DNA from: Xenorhabdus bovienii SS-2004
GTDB lineage: Bacteria; Pseudomonadota; Gammaproteobacteria; Enterobacterales; Enterobacteriaceae
Assembly (NCBI RefSeq): GCF_000027225.1
Contig: NC_013892.1
Coordinates: forward strand, 1,426,001 to 1,490,000
Reading direction: 5' to 3'
DNA: 64,000 bases
In this document: positions 55,007-64,000 of the stretch, piece by piece
Layout: each line of letters begins with the position of its first letter
Position numbering within the stretch: position 1 is the first letter of the stretch
Notes under the pieces: generated by a model
Told to the model about the DNA's origin: nothing
Database searches by the model: none
What the model saw: only the letters and a program-made list of their open reading frames with translations
Position numbers and translations under genes: made by a program

Positions 55007-56152
55007 TCAATCAAGCAACGCCCAGTCGTGGGTCAGGTGTGTGCCGAATTGTTGTTGGTAATGTTGGTAAAAAAGGCGGTTATAGTCTTCACATTCACTT
55101 ATTGATAGAGGGACGGCATTTTCGAACAGCAACAGCGCGGCGAGCGGCTCTATTTTTGCACCACGCCGCGTTTTGGCTCTAAGGGCGGAGATGGACAGCC
55201 GGCATTCACGGATCCCGTTTTTCGCCGCGTAATCTAATGAGGAGTAATAGTTCAGCACGAAATAACGGAAGTCGTTATCGTCTATCTGATAATTCGAACC
55301 GTAATAACGGGCATGAAGGGTTTCACCAAAACGGTAGAAGATGGTTACCCCCAGGATCTGCTCATCGCGTTTGGCTACAGCAGCCACCGCGGTGTTGATG
55401 ACTGAGGATTTTTTTTGTCCATCAAATATGCGCTGCATCCAGTCAATACCTTGATGGCTACCGTATTTTCCCCGGTTATTAGCAATAAGTTCTGCCGCCG
55501 CCTCCAGTAGATAATCGTCCAGTCGGCACCATTCCACCCGGTTTCCTAAGCGGGCAAAGGCAGCCAGTTCCGCGTTGGCTCTTACCCTGTGGTGGGAGCA
55601 TAATTGTTGTAATTGCGAATCAAGCCCCCCGGCCGGTACCGATAGGGTCGCTTCCCCTGAATGCATCAATACCCGAGCATGGGGATAGTAACGGGCAACC
55701 TCGAGGGCCTGATGCAGCGGCATAAAAGGCATAATCGTTGCGTAATATCCCCGGGTCCCGGCCAACTGGGCAAGCATTTCAGCCATGGTCGACAATGTTT
55801 CACCCCGGCAGCTCCCCTGCACGCAGGGGATTTCATTGTGCGTGGAACGGCGGGCTCCGCCCCACAAGAAGGGGTATTGCCAAGGACCGTCCAATCCGGG
55901 GAAGTAGTCTGGCAGATAGAACAGCCCGGACTGATCTTCGCCACCCCAGAGTGCGCAACCGCCTAACAATCCCGCATTGCCGTACAGTGTAAAGACGTCT
56001 CCCTTGCCCAAGGCGTAATCCAGTCCACCTAACCAGCCGTGACTGTGAAAAAAGTCATTATCGGAAACCAACGCATCCCACTCATGCCGGTCGATATACT
56101 CAATGTCGGAAACTAAAGGGGAGAAGGCGGACTGGCCAACATTGATTAACAT
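55007..56152 (-). CDS. GNAT-type acyltransferase (peptidoglycan/FemAB-like)
   Basis: 381 residues from the ATG at 56152 (GGGGGG upstream; a longer frame to 56170 is possible). The first ~150 residues are an N-terminal lobe (FFHSHGWLGGLDYALG, FYLPDYFPGLDGPWQYPFLW). The second half resembles Acetyltransf_6 (FYRFGETLHARYYGSN, DFRYFVLNYYSSLDYAAKNG). Such proteins transfer an acyl or aminoacyl group. Its start overlaps the methyltransferase stop by seven bases, which supports joint expression. The acyl donor and acceptor are unknown. Confidence 0.7.
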   Translation of the reverse strand: MLINVGQSAFSPLVSDIEYIDRHEWDALVSDNDFFHSHGWLGGLDYALGKGDVFTLYGNAGLLGGCALWGGEDQSGLFYLPDYFPGLDGPWQYPFLWGGARRSTHNEIPCVQGSCRGETLSTMAEMLAQLAGTRGYYATIMPFMPLHQALEVARYYPHARVLMHSGEATLSVPAGGLDSQLQQLCSHHRVRANAELAAFARLGNRVEWCRLDDYLLEAAAELIANNRGKYGSHQGIDWMQRIFDGQKKSSVINTAVAAVAKRDEQILGVTIFYRFGETLHARYYGSNYQIDDNDFRYFVLNYYSSLDYAAKNGIRECRLSISALRAKTRRGAKIEPLAALLLFENAVPLSISECEDYNRLFYQHYQQQFGTHLTHDWALLD

Positions 56153-56940
56153 GCATCCCCCCTGATACATTCAAGAATGGCGGCATGCGGGCATTGAACG
56201 TAGGATGAAAGATTCGGGATCAGGGTATTGACCGGCACATTCAACGATTTCCAGTTTACCGTCTGAAAACCGACCTGTTGTAGCGTATTTTCCAGTGTCG
56301 GACGCGACCAATAGTAGGCCTGTATATTGATATCGTAAGGTGGCTGGCAGATATGAAGCCGAAGGGCGCTACCGTCCGTGCGCGGCTGCTCTTCAATCAG
56401 ACGAAAGCCAAAGGGGCGATAATATTCGGGATCTGAATTGAAATCAGGGTGGATAGGGAGTGTGAGCAGGCGCCCCCCTGGTTTTAATACCCTGACCATG
56501 GTTTGGCTCATCGCCATTAAGTCCGCGTAGTTAGCCGCATAAGGCATCACATAAACAGCAAGGACTATATCGAAATATACGTTATAATCTTCATTAATCT
56601 TTGAAATATAGTGAATTCCGCGCTGGTCTTTTTCCTCACGCCGGCGGGCATAATTAAGCATGCCTTCGGAAATATCATAGCCGACAATGCGTTTTGCGCC
56701 CCGCTCATTCAGCCAACGTGAAATTACGCCAGGCCCACACCCGAAATCCAGAACATTTAAACTGGAGAGATCTCCAAGTAATTTTGCTAACGTTGGAAGC
56801 TCTAATTCCTGACGATAAGGCCAAGAAGTCATTCTTTCATAGAGTTCTGCGTACTTATCAAACGTGGCCGGATTAAATTTAGGTAAATTGGCTTGTTTTT
56901 CCCTGGCAGATAAAGAGTCCGAAGATGGAGCTGAACGCAT
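56146..56940 (-). CDS. class I SAM-dependent methyltransferase
   Basis: 264 residues. Motif I is VLDFGCGPGVISRWL (~62), motif II ends in IVGYDISEGML (~85), and the post-I and late motifs read FDIVLAVYVMPYAANY and RVLKPGGRLLTLPIH. These are the marks of a small-molecule methyltransferase. First of the four-gene operon; upstream is ~100 bp of AT-rich DNA and then IS remnants, where no precursor or core biosynthetic gene was seen. It most likely methylates a small metabolite. Confidence 0.85.
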   Translation of the reverse strand: MRSAPSSDSLSAREKQANLPKFNPATFDKYAELYERMTSWPYRQELELPTLAKLLGDLSSLNVLDFGCGPGVISRWLNERGAKRIVGYDISEGMLNYARRREEKDQRGIHYISKINEDYNVYFDIVLAVYVMPYAANYADLMAMSQTMVRVLKPGGRLLTLPIHPDFNSDPEYYRPFGFRLIEEQPRTDGSALRLHICQPPYDINIQAYYWSRPTLENTLQQVGFQTVNWKSLNVPVNTLIPNLSSYVQCPHAAILECIRGDAC

Positions 56941-57112
56941 AATAACTCTCCAATTATTTGTGATAATACAATAAATTAACAGTTTAATCTCTTACGACTT
57001 CGCCTATTTTTGCTCAAGGCAAATATGGACCGGAAAGAGTAAGATCTGTCGGTTTTGTCGCATTAGCGGAACATCGGGTAAGCGCCTCTGTTTTTTGAGC
57101 AAATCCAGAACG

Positions 57113-57251
57113 ATGTCCCTGATCCGAAACACGTTTAAACGCCTCCATTATCCTGTCGATATCATGGCCCAATGCCGGCCTACGCCCTGAGCCTGCGCAA
57201 TCTCGAGGAAATGAGGGCGGAGCGGGGAATTGAGGTTAATCACGATACCGT
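57113..57251 (+). pseudogene. IS6-family transposase N-terminal remnant
   Basis: MSLIRNTFKRLHYPVDIMAQ and, after a small deletion and frameshift, YALSLRNLEEMRAERGIEV match the start of IS6/IS26-type transposases. Only ~45 codons remain. Confidence 0.75.
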
Positions 57252-57440
57252 ATTAATTATACTATTTAATGAACGTGAGGGATAACATCAGGTGATATCA
57301 TTAAATTGCCTTTTTTCAAGGTTATTATGCTTTCACGAAAACGGCGACATACCGTCATAAATTTGGAATTTTTTCATCATTATGTGGTGAATTACACTCT
57401 TATTTTTCCAGACTAATTACATAGTTATTCCTATAAATAA

Positions 57441-57470
57441 TTTAATTTAATTTAATTTAATTTAATTTAA
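57441..57470. repeat. (TTTAA)6 short tandem repeat
   Basis: Six perfect copies of the 5-mer TTTAA, ~500 bp upstream of the methyltransferase start. Such repeats change copy number by slipped-strand pairing. Confidence 0.9.
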
Positions 57471-57821
57471 ATGGAAATTTCATTTTTTATTATTTTAATA
57501 ACTATTTATGATAGTTACCCATATAAAATAAAATTTTCTAATAATTATTTAAGTATCTTCAGAGGGTTCTGTCGCATTAAGGTGAGGTCAGGTAATATGG
57601 TTCTGTTGCATTAACAGAGAAAGTCTGGGTCAATGTGGAGTTGGTTTGCTTTTTATTCAGCCAATCGATAAAACATCTCTGCCGGTGACAATGTCATATC
57701 TTCGGGTTATGAGTATTGCCCTTTACGCAGCATCGAAACGAGTTCTGTCCTCAGGGGTTACGCATGAAATTTTGGTAGGCTAAAATTGATTAAATAACCG
57801 CGCTTCCATGTAGCCATTATT

Positions 57822-58227
57822 TCACCCGGCTGATTTCCTTCGGGCACTCAAACTCAACTTACTGTTGGTATCCCGTTTAACGATATTGAGCGCCATTTTA
57901 CGTAATTGGGCAAATATTCTTGTGGCGATCTGCTCTCTCATCCGTGAATCATCTTCCCGAAAAGTGACATCCAGTCCCCAGTGTAAGCTATTTTCAATAG
58001 CCCAATGTTTCCGAATGCCTGCTAACTGAAAGGCAGGAGAATCCTGACAACAACTTAAATAATAACGAAAATAAGAAGTGACCAGAAGAGCCTGAATATC
58101 TGGCCAGGAGCCTAAGTGTTTTGTTTCTGGTGTCAGCGGTAGAACCCATCCGCGTCGTCTGACGGTACGCCCATGGCTATCTTCAAATTCAGGTTGTGTA
58201 TTTAATATGTTGAACTTGGCAACTACA
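57822..58227 (-). pseudogene. ISAs1-family transposase C-terminal fragment
   Basis: About 130 codons end with GIRKHWAIENSLHWGLDVTF and REDDSRMR, the C-terminal DDE region of ISAs1 transposases; the upstream part is cut at 58227 by the IS5-type element. It differs from the copy at 46836, so it is another member of the family. Confidence 0.85.
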
Positions 58228-59483
58228 GGGAACCTCCAAAAACTTTTCACAGCCACAAAATTGAGTAAAATGTAGACACAGCACATCTCTGCAAGGTAGC
58301 GCCGTCATGATACCGCCTCGTTCTGCTTTAAAAAAAGACAAGCTGGCATCCGAATATCACCGTCGAAAAATCGATGAATTAGGTGATCCGCTGCTTGTTC
58401 TTGATAAATATGTTGATTTCTCGGCACTGGCTGACACACGTAGACCGTGTCGCGCCACGGATTATTTCTCCCAAAGGCGGACGCCCGCCATTCCCGACTG
58501 AGGTGATGGTTCGCATCATTATCCTGAAACATTTCCATAATCTTTCTGATGAAAAGATGGAATATCAACTGCTTGACCGAATGAGCTGGCAACGTTTTTG
58601 TCGCTTGACCGATGTCATTAATATTCCAGACCGTAACACGATTTGGTATTTCGAAAAACGGATGGGCAGGAAGGGGCCAGGGCATTGTTTGAAGAAGCGA
58701 AGCATCAGCTTTCGGCACAGGGATTCATTCCTCGAGGTGGCCAACTCATTGATGCCACGTTGATTCCGGTTCCTAAGCAACACAATAAGAAAGAAGAGAA
58801 TGAACAAATTCGTCAGGGTAAAACCCCTGATAACTGGACGAAAAAAAACGATGCCAGAAAGATACCGCGGCAACCTGGACGAAAAAGCACGGTAAAAGTT
58901 ATTTTGGCTATAAACTTACCATTAATGTCGATACAAAATATAAAGTGATTCGCAACATCGCGACAGGAACCGCCTCCGCATATGATAGCCAGTTTTTTGA
59001 AGCCGTTTTGGAACGGTCAAATACAAGCCGGGACATTTATGCGGATAAAGGGTATGCCAGCCAGATGCGTGAACACGCACTGAAGGAACAGGGCTATCGT
59101 GTTCATATTCAGAGAAAAGCGTTACGAAAGAAACCATTATCAGCCTGTCAGAAAAAACGAAATAAGAAAATAGCGAAAACCCGGGCACGGGTAGAACATA
59201 TCTTTGGTTCATTCTCCCAGATGGGTGACAAACTCATCCGAACGGTAGGCCGGCTGCGAGCCAATTTTGCGATGATTCTGAAGGCCACTTGTTATGATTT
59301 GCAACGTTTGGTTTATTTTGGAAAATCCGGCCTTCATGCCTTTTAATTTCGGTATGTGATGAAAAAGCGATGAGTTTATTTTTTCCCCTGAAAAAGCAAG
59401 AAAAAGTCATACACAATAAGGTCATTTATTGATGAGTGCAACATTGACCTTATTTTTTGTATTGAGAGTTTTTAGAGGTTCCC
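58228..59483 (+). mobile_element. IS5-family element, transposase frameshifted
   Basis: Ends GGGAACCTCCAAAAACTT and (reversed) GGGAACCTCTAAAAACT make near-perfect terminal repeats around 1256 bp. The transposase (58307-59346, MIPPRSALKKDKLAS...) shows IS5 features: GGRPPFPTEVMVRIIILKHF, LDRMSWQRFCRLTD, DATLIPVP, YADKGY and RARVEHIFGS. The frame shifts three times (near 58440, 58665 and 58868), so it is inactive. It landed in the ISAs1 fragment to its left. Confidence 0.88.
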
Positions 59484-59553
59484 TAAACAAGGTAGTGAAA
59501 AATGAAGGCATTAGATACATTCCATAACAAAATATAATCAATGACTTGTTTGT

Positions 59554-62319
59554 TCATACAGAACCGGAATCAACCTTTAATCCCCGTGCGATATCCATTT
59601 TTCTGGCCACCAAAACAGCGGCTTCCAGTTCACTGCACTGATGTTCCCGCATCAATGCCCGCCGTTCGGCTTTTTCTTCTTTTTCTGTCATGCCCAGCGC
59701 CAGATACAGGCTCGGGGGTACAACCCGGAATAAGGCTTCGATTTTCTTTGCCAGCACCACGCCTTCGGTATAACAACGGGGTAATTTACTGGCAGAGAGC
59801 AGCACCGCTTTCTGCTCTTCGGTCAGCTTCTTAAAGCGGGCGATTTGCTCCACCTCATCGGGTGGCATGGTCAGACACAGCCACCATTCAGCCATATTCA
59901 GCATCTTTTCAGCAGTATCGGGGTAATCCGCCAGGTTTTGGGTGGCGAGCCACAGCCAGGCCCCCAGTTTACGCCACATTTTGACCACTTTAGTCATATA
60001 GGGTGATAACAGTGGATTGGTGGTGGTGATATGCCCTTCATCAATCACCAGTTGCAGTTCGCGATCCTGATATTGATCCCGTTCAGCCAGGTTATTGACT
60101 TTGTTAATCAGCGAGACCATCGCCAGTGCCATTTGCGCCGAGTAGTTCTCCCGTGCCAGTGTGCCCAAATCAATCAGGGTGACATCCACTTCCGGCCACG
60201 GCGTACCGGGACGGTTAAACAGTTCACCCTCGAACCCCTGCGTAAACATCGACATGGCGCTGGCCATTTCATCTGCCCGTGCCCGTCGGTGAGCGGTGAT
60301 TAACGGCTGGCCGTGTTCATCCTGCCGGTGATTACGGGCGATGGCATAAAGGGCATTCTGTAAATCCGAGGCCACCATCTGGCGTTTCTCGTTAAAGCTG
60401 GTCTGCGCCGCCATCATAATGGCCTCACGAATTAAACCGCGATCAGAGCGGGTCAGGCGTTCTTCTTCTCTTTTCTCACCACCGGTGATCATCAGTCGGG
60501 CGGCAATTTCCATTTCGCCCAGGATATCGCGCTGTTCATCCCCCTCATCTTCTTGTTGTTCATCGGTATCGGGGATATCGGCTTCATTAATGCGCAATTG
60601 CCGGGGACTCAGTTGCAACAGCTGATGGGCATCGGCAAACAGGGCCAGACTGACCCCACAGCCCGGCCTGATGCCGATTTTATTGACGGTCAGCCCCAGG
60701 CTTTCGTAGTAATCGGCCAGCAGGCCAAAACTGTTACCGGCTTCGACAATAAACAAGCGCGGTCGGTGTATCGCCATTAACTGGATAAGCGCGGCACACA
60801 GGGTGGCGGATTTGCCTGCGCCTGTCGGGCCAAACAGCAATAAGTGGGCATTCTGGGTGCGATCCTGTTTGTTCATCGGATCGAAGGTCAATGGAGCGCC
60901 GCCCCGGTTAAAAAAACTGAACCCCGGATGCCCGGTGCCGGTCGAACGGCCTGTCACCGGCAATAACCCGGCCAGATGCTGTACCCAGGTCAGGCGGCTG
61001 TACCCGTGTTTTTTGTCTTTCTGCGGGTTAAAGCACATCGGCAGTGCCCGTAAGTAGGCATTCAGCGGTGACACACTGAATTCCGGCCGGACGGGCTGTA
61101 ATCCGGCTGTCAGCAGGGTGGAGGATAATTGATGCACCCGGTGGTTTATATCATCCAGATCCTTGCCCCTCACCAGAAAGGCCAGCGCACTGCGGTACAA
61201 TTTATGCCGCCGCCCCAGAAGTTCTTTCACTTCCTGCACATCCTGCCGGACGCGCAGCGATTCAGTATTTTCTCCCACCGCATTTTTCGTCAGCCGGGTA
61301 AAATCCTCTTCCAGCCTGTCCTGTGCCTGCGCCACAATGGTCAGCGAAACCACCGTCCCTGCCGGCATCATGTCCATCAGGGCATTGATATTGTCGCCCC
61401 GTTTCACTTCGCCTGTCAGTGTCCCCGGTTCCGGCGGACGGCGCAGACGCTCAACCAGCACCGCTTTATGCGGTAACCCGTCAAACCACCAGACGCCCGC
61501 GTCGGGATCAGACACCGGCGGGGTGAACCACAGGCTTTCGGCAAAGTCATTACTGACGGGGAGATCCGATTGTATAGGGGCTTCATAACTGACGGTACGG
61601 TAAAAATCGGCTTTTGCCATCCCCCAGTCCGGCGCCGGATTAAAATGACGCAGCAACCAACGGTGGATCTGCCCGCCATGTTGTCGGCGGGCAATCACAC
61701 CGGCAGAAGCCAGTGATGAGACCAGCCGCTCGCAAACCTGATTAAGGGCGGCAACAGCCGATAAAGTTTGGCTGTCATGGCGGGATTTTCGCGTGGGCGG
61801 AAGCCACCGGTAAACCACCATACGGGTCTGGCGTTGCTGGCCCCGCCACGGTTGCCCGGTGATTAAGCTGTCCTGAAATATCCCGTCAGGCCGGGCAATG
61901 CTGTTCAGGTGATACTCTGATTCCGTCAGAAAGGCGTCAGTAAACAGTGTTCCCTGTGCCCAGGGTTTCACATAGCCCCGCAAGGTGTTGAGATAGTCAG
62001 CAGGATCATCGTCATCCTGACAAAAAAACTGCACCACCCACGGCGAAATATCATCTTCTTCCAGACTGTCCTGGATCGCATCTTCCAGTTGATCCCGGAT
62101 TTCAGTCAACCGCTCAGCGGGACGGCCTTCGGTGGCAATGGATTCAATCTGATAGACCGCGCCAACGGAAATCCCGTCATCCAGCAGCAGGCATTGTTCT
62201 TTTTCCAGATATTCCACCCAGGGCAGGTAATCAATAATAGAAGGATTGGCCTGATAAATGGCGGCTTCATCCGCTTCACGCAGCTTGCCGGGGCGGTTCA
62301 GTGCCTTGAGTTTTTCCAT
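59554..62319 (-). CDS. conjugative transfer ATPase TIGR03744 (PFL_4706 family, TraC/VirB4-like)
   Basis: 921 residues. Walker A LLFGPTGAGKSATLCAAL (~495) and Walker B LQLVIDEGH (~755) are clear, with the family text PWVVQFFCQDDDDPADYLNT and GDNINALMDMMPAGTVVSLT before them. It powers assembly and transfer of the type IV secretion channel at the inner membrane. Its start overlaps the stop of the lipoprotein gene. The next transfer gene in normal order (TIGR03757) lies 20 kb downstream, past the inserted cargo, with no terminator seen before the IS5 end. Confidence 0.92.
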   Translation of the reverse strand: MEKLKALNRPGKLREADEAAIYQANPSIIDYLPWVEYLEKEQCLLLDDGISVGAVYQIESIATEGRPAERLTEIRDQLEDAIQDSLEEDDISPWVVQFFCQDDDDPADYLNTLRGYVKPWAQGTLFTDAFLTESEYHLNSIARPDGIFQDSLITGQPWRGQQRQTRMVVYRWLPPTRKSRHDSQTLSAVAALNQVCERLVSSLASAGVIARRQHGGQIHRWLLRHFNPAPDWGMAKADFYRTVSYEAPIQSDLPVSNDFAESLWFTPPVSDPDAGVWWFDGLPHKAVLVERLRRPPEPGTLTGEVKRGDNINALMDMMPAGTVVSLTIVAQAQDRLEEDFTRLTKNAVGENTESLRVRQDVQEVKELLGRRHKLYRSALAFLVRGKDLDDINHRVHQLSSTLLTAGLQPVRPEFSVSPLNAYLRALPMCFNPQKDKKHGYSRLTWVQHLAGLLPVTGRSTGTGHPGFSFFNRGGAPLTFDPMNKQDRTQNAHLLLFGPTGAGKSATLCAALIQLMAIHRPRLFIVEAGNSFGLLADYYESLGLTVNKIGIRPGCGVSLALFADAHQLLQLSPRQLRINEADIPDTDEQQEDEGDEQRDILGEMEIAARLMITGGEKREEERLTRSDRGLIREAIMMAAQTSFNEKRQMVASDLQNALYAIARNHRQDEHGQPLITAHRRARADEMASAMSMFTQGFEGELFNRPGTPWPEVDVTLIDLGTLARENYSAQMALAMVSLINKVNNLAERDQYQDRELQLVIDEGHITTTNPLLSPYMTKVVKMWRKLGAWLWLATQNLADYPDTAEKMLNMAEWWLCLTMPPDEVEQIARFKKLTEEQKAVLLSASKLPRCYTEGVVLAKKIEALFRVVPPSLYLALGMTEKEEKAERRALMREHQCSELEAAVLVARKMDIARGLKVDSGSV

Positions 62320-62720
62320 TACAGTGCCTCCGTGCGTTCACCCGGCAGGGCATACTGTACTTGGCTGTAAAACGGAAATACCGTGCTGTAGCCCGGTATC
62401 GGCGTGTTGCCGGCAACCAGATGGGGGAAGATATACATCACCATATCGGGATTGGGTAAGCGGGGAAACTGCTGGCTGATTTCCTGCGCGGCTGAACGGC
62501 TGTAATGATAAGGTTCTTCCAGAGCCCTGAGCCGTTCAGATACAGTTAAAGAACGGCGCAGTGTTTCCCTTGCCGATTCGGTGGCATGACCTGCCTTATT
62601 CCCCTGCCACATTGCCAGTACTGTCTGCTTTCCGGCAGGGAGTAAGGCGTCTTTCGAAGTGGTACATCCGACTAATAGCCCTGCCAACCCCAACAGCCAA
62701 TAATATTTTATTTTCCGCAT
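62319..62720 (-). CDS. conjugal transfer lipoprotein (TIGR03751 family)
   Basis: 133 residues from the ATG at 62720 (GGAGG upstream; a longer frame upstream lacks a signal at its start). The lipobox GLLVGC (~20) predicts an outer-membrane lipoprotein. TVLAMWQGNKAGHATESARE and EEPYHYSRSAAQEISQQFPR are the conserved middle. It probably belongs to the outer-membrane core of the transfer channel, TraV-like in role. Its start overlaps the previous gene by 13 bp. Confidence 0.85.
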   Translation of the reverse strand: MRKIKYYWLLGLAGLLVGCTTSKDALLPAGKQTVLAMWQGNKAGHATESARETLRRSLTVSERLRALEEPYHYSRSAAQEISQQFPRLPNPDMVMYIFPHLVAGNTPIPGYSTVFPFYSQVQYALPGERTEAL

Positions 62721-63064
62721 ACGGCGGCCTCCGGGGTGCCAAGGACGGTAAACGTGGCAAATTCCGGGTGTACCGCCAGCTCTGATAAGGTAAAAGGCAA
62801 AGGCACCCACTGTTCAGGCGCCATGCTGATTTTACCGTCCACCACTGCCTGCCACTGGGTTTCCGTCAGGCGGAAGACAGTAAAATCACCGTCACTCAAC
62901 GGCTGACATTCTCTGTCGGTTGAGAGATACAACCGACACTCTTTTTTACGCACCGCACGCCAGTAAAGCTGCACCCGTGTGGGTTCAGCCAGTGACGTCA
63001 CCGGCACTTGCAGGCAATACGGGGAACCCGCACTGAATATCCACTGAGAAGGGATCTTTTCCAT
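62708..63064 (-). CDS. small ICE protein of unknown function
   Basis: 118 residues, mostly beta-strand pattern, no signal peptide or membrane segment (MEKIPSQWIFSAGSPYCLQV; FRLTETQWQAVVDGKISMAP). Overlaps the TraB-like gene's stop (one base shared) and the lipoprotein start, so it is part of the transfer operon. PFGI-1-type elements carry a small unnamed protein here. Function unknown. Confidence 0.65.
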   Translation of the reverse strand: MEKIPSQWIFSAGSPYCLQVPVTSLAEPTRVQLYWRAVRKKECRLYLSTDRECQPLSDGDFTVFRLTETQWQAVVDGKISMAPEQWVPLPFTLSELAVHPEFATFTVLGTPEAAVCGK

Positions 63065-64000
63065 TAATCTAATGCTTCCTGATTATCACGTTCGGCGGTC
63101 TCACTCACGCCGTAGCGCACCTTACGTCCTTTCACTTCGTAATCAATTGCCAGGCGTTGTGTGATATGCACCACTAACCGGGCACCGGGCGGGACGTAAA
63201 CCGCATCAAATGTCTGGCTGTAGCGCTGTCTGAGCCATTCGCTCAGGTCATTCATGCCACCTGACATCGCTTTGCCTAATGCGGCCTGTCCGGCATTGCC
63301 CGTTAACGCCGTGGTGATACCGCCTGTGCCGCTGGTCTGAGCAGTACGCTGACTTTCACTCAGGGCATCGCCAGCCGAATTCATGGCCGAGAGCGCAAAC
63401 AGGGTCGGCAGATAGGTGGCGGCGTTGGATTTGCGCTCACCGCTGATACAGGGAATGCCGTTTTCATCGGACAGCCAGCCGATGCCGTTCGCGCTGGTAT
63501 TGTTGTTTTGCCCGCTGCCCGGCAGGGTACGCACCGTGCCATCCTGAAAAACAACCGTGATGGAATTAACCTGACCGCGCACACAGGAAAGCGTCCAGTC
63601 ACCACTGGCAGAGCCGGATACCACCGCCCCTTCCACCTCCGGCAGTTCAATGCCGTTGGCCGTCAGGTTATCTTTGCCGATAAGGATTTTGAACGGATAG
63701 GGGTCGGTGACTGTGCCATTAACTGGCACCCGACCTAATAACGCCGTCATGGCCTGACTACCGACTAACGTGGCATTTTCAGGCAGGGTATAGACCGGCT
63801 TTTCATTTTCTTCCTTTGATGGGTTTTGAAGTGATGGGCTTTGGGGCTTATTTTGCCCGGCGGCTGACTGTTCACTTAAAAATGAGGTCGGGAATTGTGC
63901 CGTGGCTTTTCCACTGCCGGGGGTTTGTATGTCTGCGGGCTTTTCATCGGCGGGTGCTATCCAGATAAGTTCATTCTGCCCTGTGCCTGCATTGGCAGAA
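63064..64000 (-). CDS. TIGR03752-type ICE protein (PFL_4705 family, TraB-like), partial
   Basis: The frame is open to the window edge; an internal ATG at 63750 is not the start, because the conserved YTLPENATLVGSQAMTALLG text begins upstream. The C-terminal ~310 residues show a Pro/Gln/Ser-rich linker, then a TrbI/VirB10-like beta-barrel region (DPYPFKILIGKDNLTANGIE, YVPPGARLVVHITQRLAIDY). TraB-like proteins span the envelope and link the inner-membrane motors to the outer-membrane core. It heads the transfer genes visible here. Confidence 0.85.
   Translation of the reverse strand, partial: SANAGTGQNELIWIAPADEKPADIQTPGSGKATAQFPTSFLSEQSAAGQNKPQSPSLQNPSKEENEKPVYTLPENATLVGSQAMTALLGRVPVNGTVTDPYPFKILIGKDNLTANGIELPEVEGAVVSGSASGDWTLSCVRGQVNSITVVFQDGTVRTLPGSGQNNNTSANGIGWLSDENGIPCISGERKSNAATYLPTLFALSAMNSAGDALSESQRTAQTSGTGGITTALTGNAGQAALGKAMSGGMNDLSEWLRQRYSQTFDAVYVPPGARLVVHITQRLAIDYEVKGRKVRYGVSETAERDNQEALD

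Larger units (their letters stand above)
56941..57821. other. IS6-like debris and AT-rich DNA upstream of the methyltransferase operon
   Basis: Apart from the remnants listed separately, no gene is visible. Three 16-mers of the form GGTTYTGTYGCATTAA occur at ~57053 (plus strand), 57566 and 57599. They look like IS6-type ends left by several insertions. The methyltransferase promoter should be at ~56945-57050 but no clear boxes were found. Confidence 0.45.

Noticed and set aside
1..64000. CRISPR arrays
   Set aside because: No series of spaced direct repeats was seen; the only short tandem units are the 51-bp pair in the CoiA-like gene and (TTTAA)6.

Overview
The window looks like an Enterobacterales chromosome, most plausibly a Xenorhabdus/Photorhabdus-like or other Morganellaceae genome; genus is inference. 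The left 3.1 kb is backbone: the end of a C4-dicarboxylate transporter gene (dcuA-like), dsbD, a TetR-type regulator matching E. coli YjdC, and tRNA-Phe(GAA). This is the same gene neighbourhood that surrounds pheU in E. coli. Everything to the right of the tRNA is a large integrative and conjugative element (ICE) of the SPI-7/PAPI-1/PFGI-1 type, which uses tRNA-Phe as its attachment site. The right end of the ICE is outside the window.

Layout: 3.1-9.8 kb holds the integrase, a relaxase-domain-like protein that lacks its metal ligands, a methylase-like protein without its catalytic motif, a DUF1281 protein, a CbtA-like toxin with an unknown partner, and two tandem ArdB/KlcA-like antirestriction genes preceded by a structured RNA candidate. 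9.9-12.1 kb is a degenerate group II intron. 12.1-15.9 kb is a scrapyard of IS982 pieces, a truncated membrane protein, a CoiA-like nuclease gene and an SNF2 helicase remnant.

15.97-31.0 kb is the most striking part. It is a seven-gene, translationally coupled operon on the minus strand: TerY-type vWA protein, PP2C phosphatase, Ser/Thr kinase with zinc ribbon, DNA2/UPF1-type SF1 helicase, a protein ending in a HEPN-type RNxxxH motif, a coiled-coil McrB-like AAA+ protein and a DUF2357 zinc-ribbon protein. It lies behind a textbook sigma-54 promoter and an adjacent RtcR-like activator with a CARF-like sensor domain. I read it as a ligand-induced, phosphorylation-controlled nucleic-acid defence or repair system. 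In this isolate the AAA+ gene is cut by an IS110-family element; removing exactly 18649-19995 restores an open frame, so the system is probably a recent natural knock-out.

31.2-38.95 kb returns to ICE functions: an IS701-like scrap, a second tyrosine recombinase, a long inverted repeat, a second copy of the structured RNA, then the distal conjugation genes (TraG_N, a small membrane protein, TIGR03755, TIGR03756, TIGR03757). 59.5-64 kb carries the proximal conjugation genes (TIGR03752/TraB-like, a small protein, TIGR03751 lipoprotein, TIGR03744 ATPase). Between these two halves sits about 20 kb of cargo: a type VI secretion island (TssF, VgrG, DUF4123 adaptor, lipase effector, DUF3304 lipoprotein immunity protein), an invasin/intimin-like inverse autotransporter, a four-gene enzyme cluster (methyltransferase, GNAT, dimeric-barrel protein, flavin-oxidase-like) and many decayed insertion sequences (ISAs1, IS3, IS5, IS6).

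All assignments come from reading motifs and gene order by eye. Family names are recalled, not searched, and residue positions are approximate.
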